DNA of 64,000 nt, from NCBI GenBank assembly GCA_934119935.1, contig CAKOSX010000001.1, positions 124,001 to 188,000 of the forward strand, written 5' to 3'. Positions 1 through 12,480 of the stretch are shown one piece after another (within the stretch, counting starts at the first letter, position 1; the number at the start of each line of letters is the position of its first letter). The stretch is from an uncultured Clostridia bacterium (GTDB lineage: Bacteria; Bacillota; Clostridia; TANB77; CAG-508). The notes beneath the pieces are model-generated. The model was not told the origin of the DNA, did no database searches, and saw nothing but the letters and a program-made list of their open reading frames with translations. The position numbers and the translations under genes are program-made.

Positions 1-1
1 G

Positions 2-355
2 TTTGAAGGGAAAAAAATAATAGCACCACATTCGCAGGGAACATATAAATTTTATATAAGAAATAAATCAAATAGAGATATAAATTACAATATAAAATTT
101 TCTGATGAAATGAAAAAGTTTGTAAATATGAAATACAGGCTAAAAATAGATAATATATACATAAGAGGAAATGAAGAGGGCTATACTACGATAGAAAACT
201 TAGATGTAAACAATATAACAGTGCCAAAGGACTCAATAAATATGTTCACTCTGGAATGGTACTGGGAAGATAATGATGAACTAGACACAAAAGTAGGAAC
301 ATCAGACGAAAGATACTACACTATAAATTTGAAAATAGAAGCTTTTAAAGATTAA
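2..355 (+). CDS. C-terminal part of a TasA/camelysin-like secreted protein (cut by window edge)
   Basis: The frame is open from the first bases of the window, so the start lies upstream; about 117 codons are visible. The segment has a beta-rich secreted look, with an IAPHSQGTYKF stretch followed by a chain of short strands, and ends in an EWYWEDNDELDT stretch. In TasA/CalY-type proteins of Firmicutes a similar tryptophan-rich acid segment near the C terminus is common. I infer an extracellular matrix or camelysin-like protein. No protease motif is visible in this fragment. Family assignment is by remembered pattern only. Confidence 0.5.
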   Translation, partial: FEGKKIIAPHSQGTYKFYIRNKSNRDINYNIKFSDEMKKFVNMKYRLKIDNIYIRGNEEGYTTIENLDVNNITVPKDSINMFTLEWYWEDNDELDTKVGTSDERYYTINLKIEAFKD

Positions 356-508
356 CTATAAATAGGAAACATTTTGGAAACATTTTGGGGACGGAGAAAA
401 AAATGTACAAATTATAAAGCAGTGATATAAAAAATGTTAAAACTTGTGATTCCTTAAATAGTCTTGTTAAAGAAAAAATACCAGAAGAAAAAATATTCTT
501 TTGGCATT
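356..508. terminator. Intergenic region with convergent-gene hairpin
   Basis: About 150 bp between two convergent genes. Near 480-507 a CCAGAAGA / CTTTTGG stem is followed by a run of T, fitting an intrinsic terminator for the upstream gene. A tandem pair of ACATTTTGG words lies at 367-385. Nothing else is evident. Confidence 0.45.
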
Positions 509-1210
509 TTATTTTTTTATAAATACAGGAGGTATTTCAAATTTTATATTAAAACATTCAAATTTGTCGGTCTCGCCGGAATCTAGACAATCTAAATAAA
601 TATCTAGTTCATCTAAGGTTCTACAAGCAGTTATTATTGCTGGATGCAAATTGTAATTAAACAATAACTCGAAAGCTAAATCGAAAGCATATTTAAATGA
701 TGTTTTTTCTTTATTTCTTACTAATTTAAATGCCTCTCTAAATCTCGATATTGATAAAGGTTTAAAATTTGAAATAGGTAGAGTATATTTTTTATCGATT
801 ATTTCATTTAAGGGCATGTTTCCATTGTTTTTACTAATTTCCTCTAAATCGGTTACAAAATAGGGTAAAAAAACTTTGCCTTGAGTTTCGGAAATTATCA
901 AAGTGTTTTCAACAAGATTTTCCGTATTTTGGTGCACGTTTGTGTCTGTAACCTTAGATTGTTCTTGAGATTTCTTTATGTTTTCATTTTGTATATATTT
1001 TTCTATTAAAGGGATTATAGAATACAGAAATTGTTCGATATCGTTATTGTTACTAGAAAGTGCATCAATATTATTGTTATAAGTAACTTCGATATTGGAC
1101 TTAGAATCTTCTGCTTTTTTCGTAAGCTTTGCAATTAAAGAATTATTAATATTACATTTTATTATTGCATCTTTTAAATTTTCTAAAAATGCATTATCAA
1201 AAATTGTCAT
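509..1210 (-). CDS. Hypothetical protein
   Basis: A complete minus-strand ORF of 233 codons from the ATG at 1210, preceded by AGGTG at good spacing; a GTG three codons upstream is the longer alternative. The N-terminal half is rich in Asn, Lys and Ser with coiled-coil character, and the C-terminal half (from about residue 130) looks globular, ending in a short hydrophobic FEIPPVFIKK tail. I do not recognise the family. It is monocistronic, divergent from the infC operon. Confidence 0.6.
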   Translation of the reverse strand: MTIFDNAFLENLKDAIIKCNINNSLIAKLTKKAEDSKSNIEVTYNNNIDALSSNNNDIEQFLYSIIPLIEKYIQNENIKKSQEQSKVTDTNVHQNTENLVENTLIISETQGKVFLPYFVTDLEEISKNNGNMPLNEIIDKKYTLPISNFKPLSISRFREAFKLVRNKEKTSFKYAFDLAFELLFNYNLHPAIITACRTLDELDIYLDCLDSGETDKFECFNIKFEIPPVFIKK

Positions 1211-1354
1211 TTGTTTCACCTCATTAATAATATTATATAGTAATTTAATATTATTTACAACAATAAATTATGAAAAATTGTAAACTTTTGAATGAAGATA
1301 AAAGAAAATGATGAAAAACACTTGACTAGAATAACAAAATGTAGTACAATAAGT

Positions 1355-1497
1355 AATGTTCAAGAAGAAGCAATCCACTTCTCACCTTAGCCGAGTAGCA
1401 AAAGGTAGCAAATAATATTTATCTACAACAAAGTTGTAGGTTTATCGTGTGGGTTGGCTTTATTGAAGTCAATCTTATTTTTTTGGAGGTGTTTTTT
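1355..1497 (+). promoter_or_regulatory. L20-type autoregulatory leader of the infC-rpmI-rplT operon
   Basis: The 5' UTR contains a conserved-looking segment (AATCCACTTCTCACC near 1372) and ends in a hairpin, GGTTGGCTT / AAGTCAATC at about 1452-1473, followed by a T-rich run just before the Shine-Dalgarno. In low-GC Firmicutes, ribosomal protein L20 binds such leaders to cause premature termination. A promoter-like AATGTAGTACAATAAG lies at about 1337. Assignment rests on gene context and the terminator; I could not run a covariance model. Confidence 0.7.
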
Positions 1498-2013
1498 ATA
1501 AAACAAGAATTACTAATTAATGAAAAAATTAGAGCAAAAGAAGTTCAACTAATTGGAGCAAATGGAGAAAAGCTTGGAGTAGTTGGTATTGAAGAAGCTT
1601 TAGATATGGCTGCAGACGCTAAATTAGATTTAGCTTTAGTATCGCCAAATGCACAGCCACCAGTTTGCAAACTTATGAACTATGGAAAATATAAGTTCGA
1701 GCAAGCTAAAAGAGAAAAAGAATCAAAGAAAAATCAAAAGACATTTGAGCTTAAAGAGTTAAGAGTTACTCCAAACATAGAGCAACATGATTTTGAATTC
1801 AAAGCAAAAAATGCTAGAAAATTCTTACAAGACGGTAACAAAGTTAAGATTACTGTTAGATTTAGAGGAAGAGAGCTAAACTATGTTAAAGCTGGAGAAG
1901 AAACTCTAAACGAATTTATAGAAAACTTATCTGATATTGCAACAGTTGAGAAAAAGCCTTTACTAGAAGGAAAGAATATGTTTGTAATATTAGCAAAAAA
2001 AGTAGAAAAATAA
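1498..2013 (+). CDS. infC: Translation initiation factor IF-3, predicted AUA start
   Basis: IF-3 binds the 30S subunit and controls start-codon and initiator tRNA selection. The linker and C-terminal domain motifs are clear (NGEKLGVV, PPVCKLMNYGKYKFEQ, VRFRGRE) and the length of 171 codons is normal. The open frame has no ATG, GTG or TTG near the strong GGAGGTG Shine-Dalgarno at 1485-1491; six bases after it comes ATA at 1498, immediately before the family N terminus (KQELLINEKIR). infC is known for rare AUU-type start codons used for autoregulation, so AUA here is credible. A GTG at 1447 would add an unlikely N-terminal tail. Confidence 0.95.
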   Translation: MKQELLINEKIRAKEVQLIGANGEKLGVVGIEEALDMAADAKLDLALVSPNAQPPVCKLMNYGKYKFEQAKREKESKKNQKTFELKELRVTPNIEQHDFEFKAKNARKFLQDGNKVKITVRFRGRELNYVKAGEETLNEFIENLSDIATVEKKPLLEGKNMFVILAKKVEK

Positions 2014-2082
2014 GAATATTGATAGTTAAAAAACTATTTATATATATGGGAACATCCCAAGACAATTAAGGAGGAAAAAATT

Positions 2083-2289
2083 ATGCCAAAATTAAAAACA
2101 AATAAAGCTGCTAAAAAAAGATATTCATATACAGCAACTGGAAAAGTAAAAAGAACAAAATCAAATAGAAGACACTTACTAGCTAACAAAACACCAAGAG
2201 CAAAGGCTAGAGGAAAAGTTCAAGATGCTTATGCAGACAAGACATGCGAAGCAGGAATTAAAAGATTATTACCATATGGTAACAAATAG
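2083..2289 (+). CDS. rpmI: 50S ribosomal protein L35
   Basis: A 68-residue, highly basic protein starting MPKLKTNKAAKKR and ending in the typical IKRLLPYGNK tail. It follows infC by 69 bp with an AAGGAGG Shine-Dalgarno and precedes rplT, the standard order. It is a structural component of the large ribosomal subunit, co-regulated by the upstream L20 leader. Confidence 0.97.
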   Translation: MPKLKTNKAAKKRYSYTATGKVKRTKSNRRHLLANKTPRAKARGKVQDAYADKTCEAGIKRLLPYGNK

Positions 2290-2315
2290 TAAGAATTAAG
2301 GAAGGTGAATAGAAA

Positions 2316-2669
2316 ATGGCAAGAGTAAAAACAGCAATAATTACACGTAAAAAACATAATAAAATATTAAAAAGAGCAAAAGGATATTATGGAGCAAAAC
2401 ATTACAGATTCAGAATGGCTAAACAACAAGTTATGAAATCTGGAAATTATGCTTTCGTAGGAAGAAAAGATAAAAAATCTAACTTCAGAAAATTATGGAT
2501 AGCAAGAATAAACGCAGCTGCAAGAATGAATGGTTTAACATACAGCCAATTAATCAATGGATTAAAGAAGGCAAATGTTGTAATCAACAGAAAAATGTTA
2601 GCTGAAATGGCTGTATCAGATCCAGCAGCTTTCACAAAAGTAGCTGAAATAGCAAAGAAAACAAAATAA
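2316..2669 (+). CDS. rplT: 50S ribosomal protein L20
   Basis: 117 residues, full length, beginning [16 protein letters not shown] and carrying the conserved [12 protein letters not shown] and [11 protein letters not shown] segments. L20 is needed for early 50S assembly and is the expected repressor of its own operon through the infC leader. Shine-Dalgarno AAGGTG precedes the ATG. Confidence 0.97.
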   Translation: MARVKTAIITRKKHNKILKRAKGYYGAKHYRFRMAKQQVMKSGNYAFVGRKDKKSNFRKLWIARINAAARMNGLTYSQLINGLKKANVVINRKMLAEMAVSDPAAFTKVAEIAKKTK

Positions 2670-2679
2670 TTAATAAAAA

Positions 2680-2718
2680 GGTTATAGAAAATTTAGGTTT
2701 TCTATAATTTTTTTTATA
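2680..2718 (+). terminator. Terminator after rplT
   Basis: Stem GGTTATAGAAAA / TTTTCTATAATT followed by a long T tract; typical intrinsic terminator closing the infC operon. Confidence 0.85.
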
Positions 2719-2751
2719 AATGATTCAGGAGAAATTGAAAGGAAACAGAAA

Positions 2752-3447
2752 ATGGAAAATTGGCAAGCAAGAGAAGAATTATTAATTGGAAAAGATAATA
2801 TAGAAAAATTAAAAAATGCTACTATTGCAGTGTTTGGCTGTGGAGGTGTTGGTTCATATGCAGTTGAAGCATTAGCAAGAGCTGGCATTGGTAATTTTGT
2901 ATTGGTAGATAAAGACGTAGTAGATGTAACTAATATAAATAGACAGCTTGTGGCAGATTTTTCTACAATAGGCAGGGATAAGGTAGAAGTTGAAAAAGAA
3001 AGAATTTTAAGAGTAAATCCAGATGCAAAAGTGGAAATATATAAAGAATTTTATTGCGAGGAAAATAAAGATAAGTTAATAAGAGAAGATTATACATATA
3101 TAGTAGATGCAATAGATTCTGTTTCATCCAAACTATCTTTAATAATTACTGCTCATGAAAAAAATGTGAAAATAATTTCTGCAATGGGAATGGGAAACAA
3201 ATTAGATCCAACGCAAATTGAAGTTTCAGATATAAGCAAAACTTCAGTATGCCCACTCGCAAAAACTATTAGAAAACAATTAAGAGCAAATGGAATAAAT
3301 CATTTAAAGGTTGTATATTCTAGAGAATTGCCAAATAGATTCGATAAAAGCGAAGAACATAGAAGAACAACTGCAAGTATAAGCTTTGTACCATCTGTGG
3401 GAGGACTAATTATTGCAAGCCAGATAGTAAGAGATATAATTGGTTAA
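2752..3447 (+). CDS. tcdA: tRNA threonylcarbamoyladenosine dehydratase (ThiF/E1 family)
   Basis: ThiF/HesA-like adenylating enzyme that converts t6A37 of tRNAs to cyclic ct6A using ATP. The N-terminal Rossmann motif FGCGGVGSYAVEAL (about residues 26-40) binds ATP; VDKDVVDVTNINRQ is the family substrate/nucleotide motif, and a TSVCPLAK segment carries the cysteine typical of TcdA. At 231 residues it is close to the usual length. Single gene, flanked by terminators on both sides. Confidence 0.88.
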   Translation: MENWQAREELLIGKDNIEKLKNATIAVFGCGGVGSYAVEALARAGIGNFVLVDKDVVDVTNINRQLVADFSTIGRDKVEVEKERILRVNPDAKVEIYKEFYCEENKDKLIREDYTYIVDAIDSVSSKLSLIITAHEKNVKIISAMGMGNKLDPTQIEVSDISKTSVCPLAKTIRKQLRANGINHLKVVYSRELPNRFDKSEEHRRTTASISFVPSVGGLIIASQIVRDIIG

Positions 3448-3449
3448 AT

Positions 3450-3541
3450 TAAACTAACTAACAAATATATTTGTTTGTTAGGTAATAGTATTATTTTAAA
3501 ATTATGTGAAAATTGTCATTATTTTCGCATAATTTTTTTGT
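3450..3541 (+). terminator. Two hairpins after tcdA
   Basis: A CTAACTAACAAATA / TATTTGTTTGTTAG palindrome at about 3453-3481 is followed by a second stem, AATTATGTGAAAAT / ATTTTCGCATAATT, with a T tract ending at 3540. The second is a good intrinsic terminator. Confidence 0.8.
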
Positions 3542-3585
3542 TTCTGGAAAAGCTAGATTATGAATAAAAAATTGGAGGGAAGCTT

Positions 3586-3792
3586 ATGGAAAAACATCTT
3601 ATGATAACTGGTACATCTAAAGTTTCGTGGAAGGATGCAATTGTACAAACAATAGCAGAAGCATCTAAGACTATAGATTATTTAACAGGTGTAACAATTG
3701 TAAGTCAAAGGGCAAAAATTAATGGGAATAAAATAACAGAATACTATGTGGATATTGATTTGACGTTTATGATTGATAGAGATAGAAAATAA
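3586..3792 (+). CDS. Dodecin family flavin-binding protein
   Basis: 68 residues matching the dodecin fold signature: VSWKDAIVQTIAEASKTI, then GVTIVSQRAKI and a terminal beta strand YYVDIDLTFMI. Dodecins form dodecameric shells that store flavin or related cofactors. The gene sits 12 bp before spoVAC, an arrangement I associate with clostridial spoVA clusters, so co-expression in sporulation is plausible. Shine-Dalgarno GGAGGG precedes the ATG. Confidence 0.8.
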   Translation: MEKHLMITGTSKVSWKDAIVQTIAEASKTIDYLTGVTIVSQRAKINGNKITEYYVDIDLTFMIDRDRK

Positions 3793-3804
3793 AGGAGGAA
3801 AATA

Positions 3805-4248
3805 GTGGAACAGATTAATACAAACAAAGAATATAACGAGTATGTGAAGCAAAAGTCGCCCAATTCTCCAATATTAAAGGATTGCTTTAATGCGTTTTGG
3901 GTTGGAGGATTAATTTGTTCAATCGGACAAATTATATTAGATTTTTGTATGTTTAAAGGAATGGATAATACAATGGCATCAACTGTCGTATCAATTTCGT
4001 TAATTGCAATTTCGGCTATTTTGACGGCTTTGAATGTGTTTAACAGAATTGGAAAGTTTGCCGGTGCTGGTTCATTGGTACCAATAACAGGTTTTGCAAA
4101 CTCAATTGTTTCACCCTCTATAGAATACAAATCAGAGGGATATGTTATGGGAGTTGGAGGCAAAATGTTTACCGTAGCAGGACCGGTTCTTGTATTTGGT
4201 ATATCTACTTCTGTAATAATTGGAATAATTGCGGCAATATTTGTCTAG
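3805..4248 (+). CDS. spoVAC: Stage V sporulation protein AC, dipicolinate channel subunit
   Basis: 147 residues with about four membrane segments and the SpoVAC/AE signature FAGAGSLVPITGFANS. SpoVAC acts in the spore inner membrane, in DPA uptake and mechanosensitive release at germination. It starts at GTG 3805 after a strong AAAGGAGG. The order dodecin-spoVAC-spoVAD-spoVAE is intact here. Confidence 0.93.
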   Translation: MEQINTNKEYNEYVKQKSPNSPILKDCFNAFWVGGLICSIGQIILDFCMFKGMDNTMASTVVSISLIAISAILTALNVFNRIGKFAGAGSLVPITGFANSIVSPSIEYKSEGYVMGVGGKMFTVAGPVLVFGISTSVIIGIIAAIFV

Positions 4249-4319
4249 ACAAAATGAATTTATTATGTTCAATTGAAATGATATCGAAAATTCATAAATA
4301 GAGAAGAGGAGATTTTTAT

Positions 4320-5324
4320 ATGCATAAAATTGGAAAACAAACTGTATGTTTCGATAATCCACCAATTATACTAGAAACTGCTTCAATTGTTGGACCAAAA
4401 GAGGCTGACGGTCCTATGGCAAGCTATTTTGATAAATGCTTAGAAGACGAGTTTTGGGGAGAAAAATCATGGGAAAAAGCAGAAAGTAAAATAATAAAAG
4501 AAACTGTAAATTTGGCTGTTTCAAAATCTGGATTAGCAAATACCGACTTGGACTACTGTTTCGCAGGAGATTTATTAAACCAATGTATATCTTCGGATTT
4601 TGGATTAAGAGACACAAATGTACCATTTTTTGGAGTGTTTGGAGCATGTTCAACTTTTGTGGAAAGCATGTGCCTTGGATCGGTTTTCATAGAAGGTGGA
4701 GCTGCGAATAATGTAATATGTGCGACTTCGAGTCACTTTTGTAGTGCAGAAAAACAATTCAGATTTCCGTTAGAGCTTGGAACTCAGAGACCGCCAACAG
4801 CACAATGGACTGTAACCGGTGCAGGAGCTGCAATATTAAGTAATAGTGGTGAAGGTCCACGTATAACAAACATCACGCCTGGAAAGATAGTAGATATGGG
4901 AATAAAAGATGCAAACAATATGGGAGCTGCGATGGCACCTGCTGCACTAGATACATTAATGGTCCATTTTCAAGATACAGGAAGAAAACCAAGCTATTAT
5001 GATGCAATAATTTCTGGTGACTTAGGATATATTGGAAAAGAAATAGTTCAAGAAATGGCACAAAGCAAAGGTTACAATATAAAAGCTAACTATAATGACT
5101 GTGGAGTATTAATGTTTGATAAGGAAAAACAAGATACACATTCAGGAGGAAGCGGATGTGCTTGTATTGCAACACTATTTTCGGGATATTTCTTTAAACA
5201 ACTAAGAGAAGGGAAATTGAAACGAATACTTCTAATTGCAACAGGAGCATTAATGAACTCTACTAGTATGCAACAAGGAGAAACAATACCAGGAATAGCA
5301 CATGCAATTTCTATTGAAATATAA
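4320..5324 (+). CDS. spoVAD: Stage V sporulation protein AD
   Basis: 334 residues, thiolase-like fold, with the family opening KQTVCFDNPPIILETAS and the central FGVFGACSTFVESM and SSHFCSAEKQFR segments. SpoVAD binds dipicolinic acid and couples to the SpoVA channel in the spore. Full length, ATG preceded by AGAGGAG. It lies 71 bp after spoVAC. Confidence 0.95.
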   Translation: MHKIGKQTVCFDNPPIILETASIVGPKEADGPMASYFDKCLEDEFWGEKSWEKAESKIIKETVNLAVSKSGLANTDLDYCFAGDLLNQCISSDFGLRDTNVPFFGVFGACSTFVESMCLGSVFIEGGAANNVICATSSHFCSAEKQFRFPLELGTQRPPTAQWTVTGAGAAILSNSGEGPRITNITPGKIVDMGIKDANNMGAAMAPAALDTLMVHFQDTGRKPSYYDAIISGDLGYIGKEIVQEMAQSKGYNIKANYNDCGVLMFDKEKQDTHSGGSGCACIATLFSGYFFKQLREGKLKRILLIATGALMNSTSMQQGETIPGIAHAISIEI

Positions 5325-5346
5325 AAGTTTTATAAGATTTGAAGAA

Positions 5347-5458
5347 CATAAATAATTTTCATTTTTACAAAATTAGACCGGAAGCTCGCCTTTGAGGGGT
5401 CCGCTAGGAGCCCCGACCAAGAGCAACGTGTCGAATTTTTAAAAATAAATTATTTATG
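5347..5458. repeat. GC-rich folded element between spoVAD and spoVAE
   Basis: A 112-bp palindromic unit bounded by the perfect inverted words CATAAATAATTT (5347) and AAATTATTTATG (ending 5458). The core 5377-5432 is about 60 percent GC in a roughly 30 percent GC neighbourhood. It folds as a nested hairpin, with GGGGTCC pairing to GGAgCCCC around a GCTA loop, and an outer GCTC/GAGC stem. No ORF. It could be a MITE-like insertion or a structured RNA; only one copy is in the window. Confidence 0.55.
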
Positions 5459-5518
5459 TGAAATAAAGAATTATGTGATTATATAAATTTAATTGTTGAG
5501 TTTTAGAAAGGATTACTT

Positions 5519-5905
5519 ATGGAATTTATTCAAAGTATAGATTGGATGCAATTATTAAGATGCTTTGTAACAGGTGGAGGAATATGTATAATTGGCCAAA
5601 TTTTGTTAGACAAGACAAAATTAACGCCTGCAAGAATACTCGTAATATTTGTTACAGTTGGAGCAATATTAGGAGGTCTGGGAATATATAAATATTTAAT
5701 AAATTTTGCTGGAGCTGGTGCAACAGTTCCACTTACAGGATTCGGAGCCAATCTTGCAAAAGGAGCATTAGAATCTGTAAAAGAGGTTGGACTATTAGGT
5801 GCATTTATTGGTGGAGTAAAATCAAATGCCGGAGGAATAGCAGCAGCAATATTTTTCGGATATTTAGCATCATTAATTGCAAAACCAAAAATAAAGAAAC
5901 AATAA
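5519..5905 (+). CDS. spoVAE: Stage V sporulation protein AE (AEB type)
   Basis: 128 residues, multi-pass membrane protein with the NFAGAGATVPLTGFGANLAKG signature related to SpoVAC. It is a subunit of the spore inner-membrane DPA channel. Separated from spoVAD by 194 bp containing the folded element at 5347-5458, whereas spoVAD and spoVAE are usually close, so the insertion may affect read-through. Confidence 0.93.
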   Translation: MEFIQSIDWMQLLRCFVTGGGICIIGQILLDKTKLTPARILVIFVTVGAILGGLGIYKYLINFAGAGATVPLTGFGANLAKGALESVKEVGLLGAFIGGVKSNAGGIAAAIFFGYLASLIAKPKIKKQ

Positions 5906-5908
5906 AAC

Positions 5909-5955
5909 AACATAGTCATGGATAAAAAAGAGCCATGGCTATGTTAACTTTTTTT
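5909..5955 (+). terminator. Terminator after spoVAE
   Basis: Perfect 13-bp stem AACATAGTCATGG / CCATGGCTATGTT followed by a seven-base T tract. Confidence 0.9.
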
Positions 5956-6033
5956 ATAAAATAGTGAATAAACATTGAAAATTTTATAAGTGTTGTGTTA
6001 TATTATAAAATATAAAAAGAAAGGAAATGAGTT

Positions 6034-7341
6034 ATGGAAACAAAAGTAAAAAAACAAGAACATTATATTTGGGGAATGTTAAGTGGCTTTATAGGAGGTC
6101 TCATTGTTTCAACTTTAATAGTAGCAGCATACGTATATACTGACTTTTTGCCAATACTTATATTGACATTTGCAATAGCTTTTTGCGAGTATTATTGTTA
6201 CAAATTATTAAGAGGGAAGATTGATAAAAAAATAACTTGGATTTTAATTGGAATTACAGTTGTAAATGTAGCAATCATGTCGTTCTTAGCGGTTCCAATA
6301 GCACTTTTAATTAGGTCAGGAATAACGGTTGATTTTAGTGAGATAGGCAATCTATATAAAAATACAAACATTGAACAAAATATATTACAAGACTTTTTAC
6401 TATCATTTGTGTTAGGCGGTTTTGGAGCATATGTTGTTGGTAAGAGAGTTAATAGAAGTTTATTTCTAAAAACAAGTAAAATCAAAATATTCAAACTGGA
6501 TAATAAAGAAAAACAAGATATTAAAGAAGTAGCTATAAAGTGTATAAAACCAGTTATGGAGAAAAATGGTGCTACAGAAAGAGAAAAGGCATTAAAAAAA
6601 GAAGATATACTTGAAGATGTAAAAGATGAGAGTTCAAAGGCTTACTTTGAATATCTACATAGTTTAAGAGTAGTAAAAAAATACAAAGGAAAATATTTCT
6701 ACGATGAGACTGCAGAAAATAATTCGAAATTATATTCTCCTGTTGTAAGAAATGTACTAGAAATACTCATTGTTGCTTTAATAATAGTAATAATCTTATT
6801 GGGATTTGGAATGAGCAGTAGTGCAAAAAAGAAGGTTTATAATAATGAAATAAGCTTTTCAATTGATAATACATGGAACGAATATAAAGAAAATCAAGAT
6901 TCATATGCAAAAAATACGGATGATACTGAAGACGCAAGTACTGAAAATGTATGGTTATATTACAAATATATGAACATTGACAGTAATGCAGATGCAAATA
7001 GTCAACATGATTATCCAGAATTAATAAATGTAAGCTATGGCAAAGAAGATTATGCAGACAACATGACAATAAACGATTTAAGAGGATTATTGGAAGCATA
7101 TTTCTATGAATATGTAGGTTATGATGATTACAATATAGAAGTATTTACTACTGATAATGGATATGATGCAATGAGTATAACAATTAAATATGAATCATGT
7201 ATGGAGTTTGATTATTATATTCTAAATAAAGATAATATTGCGTATGTTACAGCAACATCGTACAGTTCAGATGAAGATGTATATGATAGCTTAACTGAAT
7301 ATGCAAAAGATGTAGTAAATAGTTTTAAGTGGAATAATTAA
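6034..7341 (+). CDS. Multi-pass membrane protein of unknown function
   Basis: 435 residues. About four hydrophobic segments in residues 12-145, a cytoplasmic-looking Lys/Glu-rich stretch (150-230) with a possible winged-helix core (DVKDESSKAYFEYLHSLRVV), another membrane segment near 240-260 (ILIVALIIVIILLGFGM), then an acidic, Tyr-rich extracellular domain of about 170 residues resembling PsbP/DUF-type lipoprotein domains. I do not recognise the family. Monocistronic, AAAGGAAATGAG Shine-Dalgarno. Confidence 0.75.
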   Translation: METKVKKQEHYIWGMLSGFIGGLIVSTLIVAAYVYTDFLPILILTFAIAFCEYYCYKLLRGKIDKKITWILIGITVVNVAIMSFLAVPIALLIRSGITVDFSEIGNLYKNTNIEQNILQDFLLSFVLGGFGAYVVGKRVNRSLFLKTSKIKIFKLDNKEKQDIKEVAIKCIKPVMEKNGATEREKALKKEDILEDVKDESSKAYFEYLHSLRVVKKYKGKYFYDETAENNSKLYSPVVRNVLEILIVALIIVIILLGFGMSSSAKKKVYNNEISFSIDNTWNEYKENQDSYAKNTDDTEDASTENVWLYYKYMNIDSNADANSQHDYPELINVSYGKEDYADNMTINDLRGLLEAYFYEYVGYDDYNIEVFTTDNGYDAMSITIKYESCMEFDYYILNKDNIAYVTATSYSSDEDVYDSLTEYAKDVVNSFKWNN

Positions 7342-7398
7342 AATCTATTGCAAAAATAAAATTAGTTTGCTAAAATAGAAATTAGTTTGAAAGAGCAT

Positions 7399-9106
<1,708 letters not shown>

Positions 9107-9191
9107 ATAAAAGAAAATAACTGTGTTTACAACAGATAGTTATTAAAAAAATTGGACAATAATATAACAATAAGAAAAGAGGGGCTCGACA
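9107..9191. terminator. Convergent terminator region, pyrG / 9192-9407
   Basis: GGGGCTCGA / TCGAGCTCC (9181-9204) is a stable stem which, read on the minus strand, is followed by TCTTTTCTT, so it ends the minus-strand gene. A weaker AATAACT / AGTTATT stem at about 9117-9149 may serve pyrG. Confidence 0.6.
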
Positions 9192-9407
9192 TTAATCGAG
9201 CTCCTCAACGAATTCTTTGCCTTTTCGGGGCGTAATATATGCTTTTTCGTATTCACCCAAGGTAAGTTGTTCATCATACATTTCGTTGAACAAAGTTAAT
9301 TGTTTAACAATTTCAAGTTTTTGCTCCAATGCAGGACCTGAATAAACTTTATGGAGTGCGGCGATAAGCTCATCGCCAGGTAACATGTTATTGATACTCT
9401 TAGACAT
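9192..9407 (-). CDS. Small conserved-looking acidic protein, function unknown
   Basis: 71 residues from ATG 9407, chosen because GGGAGGG lies six bases upstream; the ORF could be read five codons longer. Sequence begins MSKSINNMLPGDELIAALHKV and is helical with no membrane segment. It has its own terminator and stands alone between pyrG and groES. I do not recognise the family. Confidence 0.6.
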   Translation of the reverse strand: MSKSINNMLPGDELIAALHKVYSGPALEQKLEIVKQLTLFNEMYDEQLTLGEYEKAYITPRKGKEFVEELD

Positions 9408-9587
9408 AGAATTCCCTCCCAAACGGGTTTTACAAGAAAACCGGTAATTAAAACTATTATATACCTCAAATGCTAAAAAATCAAATAATAAAGCAATTTA
9501 TTCTAAAAAATATTGATATTTTTAGAATACTAATAAAATTAGTGAATATTATTAATGTGAAAGTTTTGTGAAAATTAGCAATCACTA

Positions 9588-9617
9588 TTGACATTTGCTA
9601 ACAAAAGGTATAAATTA
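9588..9617 (+). promoter_or_regulatory. SigA promoter of groES-groEL
   Basis: TTGACA at 9588 and a TATAAA/TAAATT -10 region 15-17 bp downstream, directly abutting the CIRCE operator. Confidence 0.75.
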
Positions 9618-9644
9618 TTAGCAGTCATAAAGAAAGAGTGCTAA
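9618..9644 (+). promoter_or_regulatory. CIRCE operator (HrcA binding site)
   Basis: TTAGCAGTC, nine bases, GAGTGCTAA. It matches the CIRCE inverted repeat (TTAGCACTC-N9-GAGTGCTAA) with one change in the left arm. HrcA repression of groESL is the established role. Confidence 0.92.
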
Positions 9645-9736
9645 GGAATGGATTACAAAATTGAGAACAGTGTTAGAATTCTGAATATGACAATTATTAA
9701 AGGTAAAAAAACTTTGGTAATAAAACAAGGAGGTAA

Positions 9737-10024
<288 letters not shown>

Positions 10025-10111
10025 TCGCCCAATAGGGACGCCCCTTTTTGGGCGAAACAAACTTTTAGAAAAAATAATTTTCGCCCAAGGAAGGCTGTCC
10101 CTAATGGGTGA
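10025..10111. repeat. Long imperfect palindrome between groES and groEL
   Basis: CGCCCAATAGGGAC at the left pairs with GTCCCTAATGGGTG at the right, and inside it TTGGGCGAAA pairs with TTTTCGCCCAA. The GC-rich arms contrast with the surroundings. It looks like a small palindromic intergenic repeat and would fold in the groESL transcript; whether it terminates, stabilises or is merely a mobile repeat cannot be told from one copy. Confidence 0.6.
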
Positions 10112-10160
10112 AAAAAGAAAGGAATTAATTTTGAGTAAATAAAATTAATTATGTGAAAAT

Positions 10161-12026
<1,866 letters not shown>

Positions 12027-12165
12027 AAGTGAAATTGCATAAATAATAGTATGAAAGAAAATTCTGAAAAATTTTACTACGAGTTGAGTACTTTTTAGTA
12101 AAGTGAAAAATCTTTAGAAAAATGAAAACTATATATTTAAAAATAGAGTAAATAATGCTATAATA

Positions 12166-12210
12166 AAAGGCACAGGAATGATATTGTAAAAATATTATTC
12201 TTGTGTCTTT
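12166..12210 (+). terminator. Hairpin between groEL and the tRNA cluster
   Basis: A 20-bp nearly perfect stem (AAAGGCACAGGAATGATATT with AATATTATTCTTGTGTCTTT). It is followed by AAATAATTTT rather than a clean T run, so it is either a weak terminator of groEL or part of the tRNA-Leu precursor. Confidence 0.6.
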
Positions 12211-12227
12211 AAATAATTTTAATAAAT

Positions 12228-12312
12228 GCGAGCATGCTGGAATTGGTAGACAGGCACGTCTCAGAAGCGTGTGCCTTATGGCGTATGAGTTCAAATCTCA
12301 TTGTTCGCACCA
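12228..12312 (+). tRNA. tRNA-Leu (CAG)
   Basis: Acceptor GCGAGCA pairs with TGTTCGC, followed by A and an encoded CCA. The anticodon loop CTCAGAA gives CAG, and the long variable arm is typical of tRNA-Leu. D loop GGAATTGGTAGAC is canonical for Leu. Confidence 0.95.
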
Positions 12313-12480
12313 ATTTTTATTAAAACATTAAAAAATATGAAATAACAAATGACTTCAATTTCACTATTTTCAAGGGATGGAAGGAATACTAAAAAAATAT
12401 CAAAAAAATTTGAAAAAAATTTTGAAATATGTATTGACAAATTTAAGTATTTTTAGTATACTAAGGAAGTCGAGAGAAAT

